A stretch of 64,000 nucleotides of DNA from Arthrobacter bambusae (GTDB taxonomy: Bacteria > Actinomycetota > Actinomycetes > Actinomycetales > Micrococcaceae), in contig NZ_JAUSSZ010000006.1 of assembly GCF_030812595.1 (NCBI RefSeq), positions 124,001 to 188,000 of the forward strand, written 5' to 3'. The position numbers were made by a program, and so were the translations under genes. This document shows, in pieces, positions 35,603-44,876 of this stretch. Within the stretch, counting starts at the first letter, position 1; every line of letters begins with the position of its first letter. The notes below the pieces were generated by a model, which worked only from the letters and a program-made list of their open reading frames with translations, did no database searches and was not told the DNA's origin.

Positions 35603-36847
35603 TCAGCGGGAAAGTCCGCTGGTGATCATGATGATGCCCGCGATCAGGGCGATGGTTCCGATGCCAATGAGTCCCAGGACCAGAAGTCGGGTACGTTGAG
35701 CGCGCCCAAGTCCCGCGGTCGCGGCGTCGAGCGGTTCAAGGCCGTAAGCCGAACTCGCCGAAACGGGCGGATGTTCGGCCGCATCGGCGAACGCTTCGCC
35801 GTCGGATGCGGAGTTCGACGCCGGGCGTCGGCCCGCCGCTTTCGCCGCGGCCTCGGCGCGCGCCAGTACTCCTGCCCGCCCGCGCAGGCCGCGCGACTTG
35901 CCCGACGCCGACTGCCCAGGCTTCAGTTTCGGCGCGGGAGACGTCACAAGAGGAACAAAGGTGGTGCCCGGCGGTTTCATGACGGGACGATCGAGTCCCG
36001 GAACCTTCACGAATTCAAGCGGCGTGACCATGGCCAGGTTGCTGGCCACAGAAGGCTCGGCACGGACAGGAGCGGAAGGACGGCTGTTTTGCTCGGCGAG
36101 CTTTTGCTTCGCCATTGCCCTCTTGTTGAGGACCGCCTCGCGCTCAGCCTGGGCGATTTGTTCCGCCAAGGCCTCCGGATCTGCTGGCTCAGCATCGGTA
36201 CCGGAAACCGCGGGTTCGACCGCCGGGACTTTCTGCACAGCCGATTCCATCGCCGCGATGTGCTCAAGCTTGTTGGACTGATTGTTCGCCTGGGCGGCGA
36301 GAAGCTCACGGGCCATCAAGGCCTGTTCGACCGTCATTTCCTGGCCCCCTGGAGGAGGGCCTGCCGTAACACGGACACCGCCGCCAGGTGCGACCCCCGG
36401 CCGATCCGCGCCGGGCCGCGGCTTCCCGGAACTCTGGGCCGGGACGTTGGAAGTCCGCGGCCCGGATCCTGGTGCCGGAACTACGGGGATTGCCGAGGTG
36501 CCCGGGGCAACTTCTTCCTGCAATTGCTGCAGGCGCAGCTGTCGGCGCGTGGGAGGACCGCCACGGGAAAGCTGCTGCTCTTTGTCCGCGAGTTCTTTGA
36601 TGGCGCGCAGGGCAGCGCGGTCGCGTGCACGCGCCTGCGAAGAACGTTCCGAGGCGGGTTTTGCATCCAGTGGAGCATCGGCAACTCGGCGCACTCGATT
36701 GGCCGACGCGCCCCCGGACGCATGGTTGGCGTCCTCGGGGGCACCGGCCGCTGCTCCTGCCGGACTTGCGCCCGTTTCTTCCAGGCGTGCGTCCCGGGCT
36801 CGTCGAAGCTCACGCCGGCTAGGGATGGGGGGCTGTTCCTGGCTCAT
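35603..36847 (-). CDS. hypothetical protein with disordered body and C-terminal membrane helix
   Basis: This 414-aa protein starts SRRELRRARDAR, a motif seen at the N termini of several Micrococcales envelope proteins, followed by about 350 residues rich in Ala, Pro, Arg and Glu that are likely disordered. One membrane helix lies at the extreme C terminus (LLVLGLIGIGTIALIAGIIM), so it is probably a tail-anchored cytoplasmic protein. It lies 7 bases after nadD and 63 before rsfS, which suggests co-expression. I recognise no domain. Confidence 0.7.
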   Translation of the reverse strand: MSQEQPPIPSRRELRRARDARLEETGASPAGAAAGAPEDANHASGGASANRVRRVADAPLDAKPASERSSQARARDRAALRAIKELADKEQQLSRGGPPTRRQLRLQQLQEEVAPGTSAIPVVPAPGSGPRTSNVPAQSSGKPRPGADRPGVAPGGGVRVTAGPPPGGQEMTVEQALMARELLAAQANNQSNKLEHIAAMESAVQKVPAVEPAVSGTDAEPADPEALAEQIAQAEREAVLNKRAMAKQKLAEQNSRPSAPVRAEPSVASNLAMVTPLEFVKVPGLDRPVMKPPGTTFVPLVTSPAPKLKPGQSASGKSRGLRGRAGVLARAEAAAKAAGRRPASNSASDGEAFADAAEHPPVSASSAYGLEPLDAATAGLGRAQRTRLLVLGLIGIGTIALIAGIIMITSGLSR

Positions 36848-36854
36848 TCGAAAC

Positions 36855-37484
36855 TCACTCGGTACGGGCTTGGTGTTCTGATCCGGTCATAGCATGCAGG
36901 GGCTCCCCCATGCCGGGTTTGCCCGAATACAACCTGTATTTGGCGATGTACTGCACAACGCCATCAGGTACGAGGTACCAGACGGGATTGCCTGCACCTA
37001 CGCGGGCGCGGCAATCGGTCGAAGAAATCGCCATGGCGGGCACTTCCAACAGGCTGACATCTTCCCTGCCCATGCCATCAAGAACATGGCCAGGCCTGGT
37101 GACGCCGACAAAATGCGCCAAGGACCAAAGCTCATCGACATCTTTCCAGGACAGGATCTGCGCCAGCGCGTCCGCGCCAGTGATGAAGAACAGGTCCGCA
37201 TCCGGCCGCTGGTTCCGGAGGTCACGCAGGGTGTCGATGGTGAACGTGGGACCGGGGCGGTCCACGTCCACGCGGCTCACCGTGAAATTGGGATTGGAAG
37301 CCGTGGCAATGACCGTCATCAAGTACCGGTGCTCGGCTTCGCTGACCTGCTTGTGCGACTTCTGCCAAGGCTGTCCGGTGGGCACGAAGACCACCTCGTC
37401 CAGACGGAACTTGGCAGCAACCTCACTGGCAGCAACCAAGTGGCCGTGGTGGATGGGATCGAACGTCCCGCCCATCACGCCCAA
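36855..37484 (-). CDS. nadD: nicotinate-nucleotide adenylyltransferase
   Basis: This protein of at least 209 aa transfers AMP to nicotinate mononucleotide in NAD synthesis. The nucleotidyltransferase motif is [12 protein letters not shown], with [10 protein letters not shown] for the substrate and AISSTDCR near the C terminus. The start is uncertain. TTG 37484 is the first candidate in the short form, but the frame stays open up to the preceding stop at 37531-37533, and [10 protein letters not shown] upstream residues look authentic, so the true start may lie a little further out at a rare codon. Confidence 0.92.
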   Translation of the reverse strand: MGVMGGTFDPIHHGHLVAASEVAAKFRLDEVVFVPTGQPWQKSHKQVSEAEHRYLMTVIATASNPNFTVSRVDVDRPGPTFTIDTLRDLRNQRPDADLFFITGADALAQILSWKDVDELWSLAHFVGVTRPGHVLDGMGREDVSLLEVPAMAISSTDCRARVGAGNPVWYLVPDGVVQYIAKYRLYSGKPGMGEPLHAMTGSEHQARTE

Positions 37485-37530
37485 GCGAAGGCGGCGCCCC
37501 GTGTCCTCGAAGGGTTTTGCGGCGGAAATG

Positions 37531-37764
37531 TTAGTGGCCCAACCCTGGGTGCTTGGCGGGGTGCTGGCGGTGCGGATCGGAGTGTTCCTCGACAGGATCG
37601 TGGCGGTTGCCGAGGTTCGTGTAGGAAACGGCGATGAACAGCAGGACCAACAGGATGGAGAACATCGTAATGCCGATGACGAAAGGAGGGGCCAACAACG
37701 GTGCGGGCGCCTCGGCTTCGCCCCCTTGCGCGAGAATTGAGATGGCGATCTGCTGAAACTGCAT
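37531..37764 (-). CDS. small single-pass membrane protein
   Basis: This 77-aa protein has one membrane helix ([21 protein letters not shown], about residues 28-48) and a His-rich, charged C-terminal tail ([18 protein letters not shown]). It lies between proA and nadD on the same strand and almost touches nadD. No family is recognised and no function is proposed. Codon pattern and the clean helix support a real gene. Confidence 0.65.
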   Translation of the reverse strand: MQFQQIAISILAQGGEAEAPAPLLAPPFVIGITMFSILLVLLFIAVSYTNLGNRHDPVEEHSDPHRQHPAKHPGLGH

Positions 37765-37843
37765 TTTCTCCCCTAGCGGTTCAAAGGATTGTCGACGGCG
37801 GATCCCCCGCCGTTCAGGACTTCTGTTCTATGTTACAGCGTTG

Positions 37844-39214
37844 CTAGCCGCGGATCTGGCCTTCGCCCTGCACAATCCACTTCGTGGTGGTCAACTCGGT
37901 AAGGCCCATGGGGCCACGCGCGTGGAGCTTCTGGGTGGAGATTCCCACCTCGGCACCCAGCCCGAGCTCGCCGCCGTCGGTGAAACGGGTGGAAGCGTTC
38001 ACGATGACCGCCGCAGAGTCGATGTCCGCGATGAACTTCTCGGCGTTCGCCAGATTGTTCGTCAGGATGGCCTCGGTGTGCCCCGTGGACCATTTGCGGA
38101 TGTGCGCGACTGCTTCGTCGAGGTTGTCCACCATGGCAACGGCGAGGTCAAGGTCCATGTATTCCGTGGCCCAATCGACGTCATCGGCGGGGACTGTTTC
38201 AACGGAACCGGACAGTGCCGCTTGGATTCTCGAGTCGACGTGCAGGGTGACTCCGGCAGCCCGCAAGGCGGTGGCGACGGCGGGGAGCACTGTGGATTTC
38301 GAATGGACCAGGAGGGTTTCCACCGTGTTGCAAACGCTGGGCCGCTGCGTCTTGGCGTTAAGCAGGATGTCGACGGCCATCTGTTCGCTCGCGGACTCGT
38401 CGATGAAGATGTGCACATTGCCTTCGCCGGTCTCAATGACGGGCACCGAAGAGTTGTTCACGACAGTCTGGATCAGGTCCCGTCCACCACGGGGAATCAG
38501 CACATCCACCCTGCCGCGGGCACGCATCAGGACGTTCGCGCCCTCGCGGCCGAATTGGTCCACGCTCTGGACGGCGTCGGCCGGCAGCCCGACGGATTCC
38601 AGCGCATCGCGGAGGATGGTCACAAGTGCCGCGTTGGTGTGGGCAGCAGCCGAGCCGCCGCGCAGGATCACCGCATTGCCGCTCTTCAACGCAAGTCCGG
38701 CGATGTCTACCGTGACATTCGGGCGCGCCTCGTAGATTGCCGCGACCACTCCCATGGGTACGTTGACCTGGCGGAGGCGCAGTCCGTTAGGGAGGGTCTG
38801 GCCGCGGACCACGTTGCCCACGGGATCCGGCAGGCCCGCCAGGTTTTCGAGGGCTGCCACAAGGCCGTTGATGCGTGCAGGACTCAGTGTCAGGCGATCC
38901 AACATGGCGGCCGAAGTTCCGTTGTTGCGGCCAGACTCGACATCCTTGGCGTTTGCCGCGAGGATCGACGCCTGCTGTTCCAGGAGGGCGGAACCAATGG
39001 CGTGGAGCGCACGGTCCTTCCAGGCACGGTTCGCCTGGGCCACGCGCCGCGCGGCCTCCCGCGAACGGTCCGCAATCGAATATACGGCCGCTTCCAGTTG
39101 CTCGAGGGTGAGCGGCGCAGTTCCTGACTCCGGAGTTTCCGGCGCCTGGGCGGCATTGCCGGAAGCCAGCACGTCAGTCATCACAGGAGAATCGGGGGTC
39201 AGGGCCTCAGTCAT
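37844..39214 (-). CDS. proA: gamma-glutamyl phosphate reductase
   Basis: This 456-aa NADPH-dependent enzyme reduces glutamyl-5-phosphate to the semialdehyde in proline synthesis. It has the ALDH-like fold: IYEARPNVTVDIAGLALKSGNAVILRGG, and the active-site Cys in QRPSVCNTVETLLVH. The N-terminal 35 residues before LTLEQLEAAVYSIADRSREAA are not part of the usual enzyme, so an internal start is possible, but ATG 39214 overlaps the proB stop by 4 bases and is favoured by coupling. Confidence 0.95.
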   Translation of the reverse strand: MTEALTPDSPVMTDVLASGNAAQAPETPESGTAPLTLEQLEAAVYSIADRSREAARRVAQANRAWKDRALHAIGSALLEQQASILAANAKDVESGRNNGTSAAMLDRLTLSPARINGLVAALENLAGLPDPVGNVVRGQTLPNGLRLRQVNVPMGVVAAIYEARPNVTVDIAGLALKSGNAVILRGGSAAAHTNAALVTILRDALESVGLPADAVQSVDQFGREGANVLMRARGRVDVLIPRGGRDLIQTVVNNSSVPVIETGEGNVHIFIDESASEQMAVDILLNAKTQRPSVCNTVETLLVHSKSTVLPAVATALRAAGVTLHVDSRIQAALSGSVETVPADDVDWATEYMDLDLAVAMVDNLDEAVAHIRKWSTGHTEAILTNNLANAEKFIADIDSAAVIVNASTRFTDGGELGLGAEVGISTQKLHARGPMGLTELTTTKWIVQGEGQIRG

Positions 39215-40401
39215 TCTCCAAGTTTAGTGGAGCGGGGCTGCTGGACCAGCACGAGGTCGTCAACATGAACAACGACGCGGTCATATCCGCGGCCAAGGTC
39301 CTTCGCGAGCTCCTTGGTTGACCGGCCCAGCATGCGGGGAAGCTCTTCCGCGGAGTAGTTCACCAGTCCCCTGGCAATCACGGTACCCTCGCCGGAAACC
39401 ATCTCCACGGGATCGCCCGGCTCGAAGTCTCCCTGTACCGACGAAATTCCGGCAGGCAGGAGCGAAGTATGGCGGTCGCGCACGGCCTTGACGGCGCCGT
39501 CGTCGAGCACCAAACTGCCCCGAACCGAAGCGAGGTGCGCCAGCCACAACAGGCGGACGGGCTTGCGGTTGCCGTTGATGGCAAACCACGTGCCCACGTC
39601 CGCGCCCGATAGTGCGGCGGCTGCATTGGCTGTAGACGTCACGAGGGCGTGGATGCCGGAGCCCGCGGCGATCGACGCCGCCTCTACCTTGGTGGTCATG
39701 CCCCCGGTACCGACGCCCGCCTTCCCGGCCTTGCCGATGGTCACCCCGACGAGCTCGGCGGGACCGGTGACGAGCGGAATGCGCTTGGCACCCAACGACG
39801 GCGGCCCGTCATACAGGGCGTCGACGTCGGACAGGAGGACCAGCGCATCGGCCCGCACAAGGTGTGCCACCAAAGCGGCCAACCGGTCGTTGTCACCGAA
39901 GCGGATTTCGTGCGTTGCCACGGTGTCGTTTTCGTTCACGACCGGCACGACGCCGAGGTTCAGCAAACGGTCCAGCGCCCGGTACGCGTTGCTGTGCTGC
40001 GTGCGACGCATCAAGTCATCCGCTGTCAACAGGACCTGGCTCACCGTAACGCCGTGCGCAGCAAACGCCTGCGAATAGCGCGCCATCAAGAGCCCTTGGC
40101 CCACACTGGCCGCTGCCTGCTGTGTGGCGAGGTCTTTGGGACGCTTGGCGAGGCCCAGCGGCGCGAGACCCGCAGCAATGGCACCGGACGAGACCAGGAT
40201 GATCTCCGTCCCGGAATTGCGCTTCTCAGCCAGGGCGTGGACGAGAGCCGTCAGCGCTTTCTCCGAGATCCCGCCTTTGATGCTGGTCAGCGAGGACGAA
40301 CCGACCTTGACCACGATCCGCTTGGCGCCGGCGAGTGCCTGGCGTTCGGCGGCGTCGTCGCCTTCGGTGACTTCCGCGGTGCGGGCCGTGCTAGTCGTCA
40401 T
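39211..40401 (-). CDS. proB: glutamate 5-kinase
   Basis: This 396-aa enzyme is the first step of proline synthesis. It has an amino-acid-kinase domain ([60 protein letters not shown]) followed by a C-terminal PUA domain (about residues 300-390). Proline feedback inhibition is usual for this family. It overlaps obg upstream by 11 bases and proA downstream by 4. Confidence 0.96.
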   Translation of the reverse strand: MTTSTARTAEVTEGDDAAERQALAGAKRIVVKVGSSSLTSIKGGISEKALTALVHALAEKRNSGTEIILVSSGAIAAGLAPLGLAKRPKDLATQQAAASVGQGLLMARYSQAFAAHGVTVSQVLLTADDLMRRTQHSNAYRALDRLLNLGVVPVVNENDTVATHEIRFGDNDRLAALVAHLVRADALVLLSDVDALYDGPPSLGAKRIPLVTGPAELVGVTIGKAGKAGVGTGGMTTKVEAASIAAGSGIHALVTSTANAAAALSGADVGTWFAINGNRKPVRLLWLAHLASVRGSLVLDDGAVKAVRDRHTSLLPAGISSVQGDFEPGDPVEMVSGEGTVIARGLVNYSAEELPRMLGRSTKELAKDLGRGYDRVVVHVDDLVLVQQPRSTKLGE

Positions 40402-41980
40402 TTCCGGCTTCCAGGCCGCTTTCCTTCAGGGGTTGGGCTGCCCGACGGCGGCTGACGGACTCGGTCCAGATGCCTGCCTTCCGCTCGGCTTCGAGCTCGG
40501 CGCGTGCCGCGGCCTTGGCTTCGCGGCGTTCGATCTGCTCCTCGCGCTTCTGCGAACGGGTGGGACGGTCGCCGATATCGGCCACCCGGATGTCCGTGCC
40601 TCGCGGCGTCGCCAGGAGCTCGGCGCCTGCCATCATGGTGGGCTCCCAGTCGAACACGACCCCGTCTTCTCCGCCGATCACCACGGTGTCGCCCGGCACG
40701 GCACCCATCTTGAACAACTCGGTTTCAATGCCCAGCTTGGCAAGGCGATCGGCCAGATAGCCAATGGCTTCTTCATTGGTGAAGTCGGTCTGCTTGACCC
40801 AGCGGACAGGCTTTTCCCCGAGCACCCGGAAGAGCGGCTCGAGGTTCTTCTCCTCGCGGCGGATCGTGAAGCCGGACTCGTTGACGGCCCGGGGACGCAA
40901 GACAGGCGCTGCGACTTTGGGAGGCGCAATCTCGATCGCCTTGCGGGCGTCCTGGACGATTTCGGCCATGGCGAAGCTCAATGGCCGCAGCCCTTCGTGG
41001 CTTGTGGCAGAGACTTCGAAAACGCGGTAGCCGCGCTGTTCGAGTTCGGGGCGGACGAACTCGGCCATATCCCGACCGTCAGGCAGGTCCACCTTGTTCA
41101 GGACAACTAGCTTGGGGCGTTCGTTCAGGGGAACAACTTCGCCGTCAACACCCGCGTAGCTCATGTCCACGGCGTATCTGTCCAGCTCTTGTTCGATGAT
41201 CGCGAGATCGGAAAGCGGGTCCCTGTCCGCCTCCAAGGTTCCACAGTCCAATACGTGCACCAGTGCGGCGCAACGCTCTACGTGGCGCAGGAAGTTGTGG
41301 CCCAGGCCCTTGCCTTCGCTCGCTCCTTCAATCAGCCCAGGAACGTCGGCAATAGTGAACCGGACGTCACCGGCCTGGACCACGCCGAGGTTCGGGACCA
41401 GGGTGGTAAAGGGGTAGTCAGCGATCTTCGGCCGCGCTGCGGACATCGCCGCGACAAGGCTGGACTTGCCGGCGGACGGGAAGCCAACCAGCGCGATGTC
41501 CGCAATGGACTTCAATTCCAGGACGATGTCGCTGGAGTCGCCTTCAATGCCGAGGAGGGCGAAACCCGGCGCCTTGCGCTTCTGCGAGGACAGCGCAGCG
41601 TTACCAAGGCCGCCCAGCCCGCCCGCAGCGGCGACGAACTCGGTGCCTTCACCGACGAGGTCGGCAAGGACTACGCCGTCCTTGGTCTTGACCACGGTGC
41701 CGTCCGGGACGGGAAGCACAAGGGTTTCACCGTTCTTGCCGCCCCGCCAGTCGCCCATGCCGGGCCCGCCGTTGGTTGCGTGGCGGTGCGGTGCGTGGTG
41801 GTAATCAAGCAAAGTGGTGGTCTGGGAATCGACGCGCAGGATCACGTCGCCGCCATTGCCGCCGTTGCCGCCGTCGGGTCCGCCGAGGGGCTTGAACTTC
41901 TCGCGCTTGACAGAGACACAGCCGTGGCCGCCTGTTCCGCCGGATACGTGAAGTACTACCCGGTCTACGAAGGTCGCCAC
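40391..41980 (-). CDS. obg: GTPase Obg/CgtA
   Basis: This 529-aa protein assists 50S ribosome assembly and stress signalling. It has the Gly-rich Obg fold (residues 1-160, [16 protein letters not shown]), the G domain with GFPSAGKSS (G1), [10 protein letters not shown] (G3) and NKVD (G4), then a C-terminal OCT domain (about 350-430) and a charged tail. It is separated from rpmA by a strong terminator, so it needs its own promoter in 41981-42069. Confidence 0.96.
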   Translation of the reverse strand: MATFVDRVVLHVSGGTGGHGCVSVKREKFKPLGGPDGGNGGNGGDVILRVDSQTTTLLDYHHAPHRHATNGGPGMGDWRGGKNGETLVLPVPDGTVVKTKDGVVLADLVGEGTEFVAAAGGLGGLGNAALSSQKRKAPGFALLGIEGDSSDIVLELKSIADIALVGFPSAGKSSLVAAMSAARPKIADYPFTTLVPNLGVVQAGDVRFTIADVPGLIEGASEGKGLGHNFLRHVERCAALVHVLDCGTLEADRDPLSDLAIIEQELDRYAVDMSYAGVDGEVVPLNERPKLVVLNKVDLPDGRDMAEFVRPELEQRGYRVFEVSATSHEGLRPLSFAMAEIVQDARKAIEIAPPKVAAPVLRPRAVNESGFTIRREEKNLEPLFRVLGEKPVRWVKQTDFTNEEAIGYLADRLAKLGIETELFKMGAVPGDTVVIGGEDGVVFDWEPTMMAGAELLATPRGTDIRVADIGDRPTRSQKREEQIERREAKAAARAELEAERKAGIWTESVSRRRAAQPLKESGLEAGNDD

Positions 41981-42075
41981 GTGTTTCTCCTCTAAGTGGA
42001 AATTACTGCTTGGAATGCGTATTGCCGGCTGATCTGCCGGCGCCCGCCCTAGTAAATTCTAGTGCGGTTAAAAAG

Positions 42076-42111
42076 ACGGGTGGAGCGGGCCATACGGCCC
42101 GCTCCACCCGT
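42076..42111 (-). terminator. rplU-rpmA terminator
   Basis: A 16-bp perfect stem (CGGGTGGAGCGGGCC/GGCCCGCTCCACCCG plus an A-T pair) with a 4-base loop, followed on the minus strand by TCTTTTT. It lies just after the rpmA stop. Confidence 0.9.
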
Positions 42112-42124
42112 TTAGAACGTGTTA

Positions 42125-42388
42125 TTACTCTGCAGCTGCAGCAGCAACGATGTTCACGACGCGGCGGCCACGGCGAGTACCGAACTCAACCGCACCTGCC
42201 TGAAGGGCGAACAGGGTGTCGTCGCCACCGCGGCCGACGCCGGCGCCCGGGTGGAAGTGGGTGCCGCGCTGGCGGACGATGATCTCGCCTGCGGAAACGA
42301 CCTGGCCGCCGAAGCGCTTTACGCCGAGGTACTGGGCGTTGGAGTCACGACCGTTGCGAGTGGAGCTCGCGCCTTTTTTATGTGCCAT
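42125..42388 (-). CDS. rpmA: 50S ribosomal protein L27
   Basis: This 87-aa L27 reaches toward the peptidyl-transferase centre. It starts directly with [19 protein letters not shown], the mature-type N terminus, and has [21 protein letters not shown]. It lacks the cleavable N-terminal extension seen in Firmicutes. It follows rplU by 60 bases in one transcript. Confidence 0.98.
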   Translation of the reverse strand: MAHKKGASSTRNGRDSNAQYLGVKRFGGQVVSAGEIIVRQRGTHFHPGAGVGRGGDDTLFALQAGAVEFGTRRGRRVVNIVAAAAAE

Positions 42389-42448
42389 TTGAAATGCCTG
42401 CCTTTAAATTCTGGGGAATCTGTTGAAAACCTGAACAGCAACCAGTGG

Positions 42449-42769
42449 TTACTTGATACCGGTGATCTTGATCTTGGTCAGTTCTTGACGGTGACCCTGG
42501 CGCTTCTTGTAGCCGGTCTTGTTCTTGAACTTCTGGATGACGATCTTCGGACCACGGAGGTCTTCGAGGATCTCGGCCGTAACCTTGACCTTGGCCAGAT
42601 CCGCAGCAGCGGAGGTGACCTTGTCGCCGTCCACCAGGAGCAGTGCGGGCAGCTCAAGGGTGCTGCCGGCTTCACCGGGGACGCGGTTCAGGGTTACGTA
42701 GTCTCCAACGGAAACCTTTTCTTGGCGGCCGCCTGCGCGGACAATCGCGTACACCACTTGGGCACTCAC
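42449..42769 (-). CDS. rplU: 50S ribosomal protein L21
   Basis: This 106-aa L21 has [19 protein letters not shown] at the start and [23 protein letters not shown] at the end. GTG 42769 has a GAGA-type ribosome site just upstream; GTG codons at 42757 and 42754 would give the shorter (M)VYAIV form common in annotations. It is the first gene of rplU-rpmA. Confidence 0.97.
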   Translation of the reverse strand: MSAQVVYAIVRAGGRQEKVSVGDYVTLNRVPGEAGSTLELPALLLVDGDKVTSAAADLAKVKVTAEILEDLRGPKIVIQKFKNKTGYKKRQGHRQELTKIKITGIK

Positions 42770-43177
42770 TTCTCTCGACGTTTATAACTAAATTTGCGTG
42801 CGGAACCCCGACCCGAAAACGGGCCTGGTTCACGCTGTGCCTCAACGCCGTGGACTCCGGTACGGAATCCATGAGTCATCCCTCGAACAAATCCAGATGG
42901 AAAATCAGTTCCACATGAAAGGTTCCTAGGGGCATAACCCAAGTGTTGGCGTAAGCACCGAAGATCTAGATTACGCTAGTTTCGCCTTCGGCTGCAAATG
43001 AGGCCAAGCCCGGAGGCTGCCACGTGATGGCCGCCACAGACTGGCGATGCCGCCATCCGGTACCGTGCCCGTCTACCTTACCGTGCGGACGAGGAAAAGC
43101 CCGGTTCACCGCTCCGACACGCTGCTGCGTCCGCAGAAACAGCACTGTCTCCGGCCTTTCCGCGATAGGCGGCGGGC
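42770..43177 (-). other. rplU leader and promoter region, no gene
   Basis: A 408-base gap between rplU and the thiD-tenA stop. A plausible promoter lies at 42968-42997, giving an approximately 190-nt leader before rplU. Such a long leader on an r-protein operon could carry regulation, but I cannot assign a known leader family. Confidence 0.5.
42968..42997 (-). promoter_or_regulatory. predicted rplU promoter
   Basis: On the minus strand TTGCAG (42997-42992) and TAATCT (42973-42968) are 18 bases apart, close to vegetative -35 and -10 elements. Confidence 0.45.
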
Positions 43178-44698
43178 TCAGGCGTGCAGGCGTGGAGCAT
43201 CGAAGAACGCCGTTTCATAGCGGCAGGATTGCGTGAACGCCTCCATCATCGCCTCGCGGTCCGCGGGGGTTGCAGCCTGTGCGGCGGCATCCGTGATGTC
43301 GATCGCCGTGCGGGTGGCCTCGGCAAATGCCTCGTCCGCGTACGTGCGCAGCCAGTCCGCATATGGGTGCTCGTCAGAGGCTCCCGACTCGACATAGCCG
43401 CGGTGGAGCCGCTGTCCCACCTCGGCGTACAACCAGTAGCAGGGCAATACGGCCGCCACCAGCATGGCGTAGCTGCCCGACGCCGACGCCGCGAGCAAAT
43501 GGTCCACGTAGGCCTTGGTCACGGGGCCGAGCTCCCCGCTCGCCTGGCGCCCACTGAGCCAATTCCGATGCAATTCGGATTCGACTTCAAGGCATACCTG
43601 CGAGCTACGGGCCCAGAAGAGCTGTTCGGGTTCGCTGGGGGCGAGCGCGCTTGCCCGGGCCAGGACGCGGGAATAGCCGTTGAGGTACATGGCATCCTGC
43701 GACAGGTAGTAGCTGAACTGCGATTCGCTCAGGCCGCCGGACTGCAGATGTTGGATGAAGTCAAGGCCATAAATCGCGGCAAGTTCCGTTTGGGCGGCTT
43801 CCCACATCCGTACGGCAAAGTCCCCCGGCTCAAGGGCTTGCTGGAACGCGTGGAAATGATGGATCGGCCCGTTGCCCTTCCCCACTTCGAGGACCTCGGA
43901 CTGGTTTAGGGCCTCCTGGAGCCAAGGCTTGACTACACGCAGGGCAGACTCCCAGTCGCCGAGCCGCGCCTTGGCCGTGGCCATCGCCGACGACAGGGAA
44001 CATCCTGTGCCATGACTATTGCGGGTCTCCACCCGTTGGCCGGCGAATTCCACCACGTCCTGGCTCAGGACTCCCCCGGTGTTGACGAGGGCATCCGGGC
44101 ATCCGGCTCCCTGCAGATGGCCGCCCTTCACCAGGACGGTATTTCCACAGGCAGCAGCCAGGCGTTTGCCTTGTTCCAGCGCCGATACCCAATCAGTGGC
44201 AACAGGCTCGCCAAGCAGCATGGCCAATTCAGGAAGGTTGGGGGTCACCAGGTCAGCGAGGGGCAGGAGTTCCCGGAGCGCGGTTTCGGCGGACTCCGCA
44301 AGCAGCCGGTCACCACTGGTGGCGATCATCACCGGATCCAGCACGACGACGGCGGGCCGCGCCGCCCCCAGCCAGCGTCGCACTTCGTCGATGACCGCGG
44401 CGTCCCCGAGCATGCCGATTTTGACGGCATCAACCGTGATGTCCTCGCTGATGGCATCCAATTGCTGCCGAAGGAACTCCACGGGAGGCACATGGACGGC
44501 AGTGACACCCTGCGTGTTTTGCACCGTGAGCGCAGTAATGACGGCCATGCCGTAGCCGCCATTGGCCGCAATGCTCTTGAGGTCTGCCTGGATCCCTGCA
44601 CCACCCGAAGGGTCCGAGCCGGCAATGCTGAGGACCCTGGGGATAGGGCGTTTGATGGTTTTGAGCGGGTAGACGGCTGATTGGGCCGGAACAGTCAT
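43178..44698 (-). CDS. thiD: ThiD-TenA fusion: HMP(-P) kinase with aminopyrimidine hydrolase
   Basis: This 506-aa bifunctional protein serves thiamine synthesis and salvage. Residues 1-270 are Thi[22 protein letters not shown] and the [14 protein letters not shown] anion hole, which phosphorylate hydroxymethylpyrimidine and its phosphate. Residues 285-500 are Ten[13 protein letters not shown] and an active-site Cys in [13 protein letters not shown], which hydrolyse aminopyrimidine breakdown products. ATG 44698 is used because ATG 44707 lies inside the closing stem of the TPP riboswitch. It sits between rne and rplU and is controlled by thiamine pyrophosphate. Confidence 0.93.
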   Translation of the reverse strand: MTVPAQSAVYPLKTIKRPIPRVLSIAGSDPSGGAGIQADLKSIAANGGYGMAVITALTVQNTQGVTAVHVPPVEFLRQQLDAISEDITVDAVKIGMLGDAAVIDEVRRWLGAARPAVVVLDPVMIATSGDRLLAESAETALRELLPLADLVTPNLPELAMLLGEPVATDWVSALEQGKRLAAACGNTVLVKGGHLQGAGCPDALVNTGGVLSQDVVEFAGQRVETRNSHGTGCSLSSAMATAKARLGDWESALRVVKPWLQEALNQSEVLEVGKGNGPIHHFHAFQQALEPGDFAVRMWEAAQTELAAIYGLDFIQHLQSGGLSESQFSYYLSQDAMYLNGYSRVLARASALAPSEPEQLFWARSSQVCLEVESELHRNWLSGRQASGELGPVTKAYVDHLLAASASGSYAMLVAAVLPCYWLYAEVGQRLHRGYVESGASDEHPYADWLRTYADEAFAEATRTAIDITDAAAQAATPADREAMMEAFTQSCRYETAFFDAPRLHA

Positions 44699-44702
44699 GC
44701 GA

Positions 44703-44780
44703 GACATCCCTTCGCCGGTGCTAACCGGACAGGTTCAACGGGTCTGGTCTCAGCCGGCTTGGTGCGCGGCACCCCGTGTC
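44703..44780 (-). promoter_or_regulatory. TPP riboswitch (THI box)
   Basis: On the minus strand the aptamer runs from GACACGGGGTGCC through GGCTGAGA and ACCCGTTGAACCTG to GAAGGGATGTC, all conserved TPP-aptamer blocks; 5' GACA pairs with 3' TGTC as P1. The probable Shine-Dalgarno AAGGGA for thiD lies inside the aptamer 3' strand, so ligand binding should hide it and shut off translation directly. Confidence 0.95.
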
Positions 44781-44876
44781 AATCCTCTAGCTTAACCCGG
44801 ATAACACCTCGGCCGCCGAAGCCCCGGCGGTTTCCACAGAAGGGGAACGGCCGGGGCTTCGGACAGGGTACGGCGC

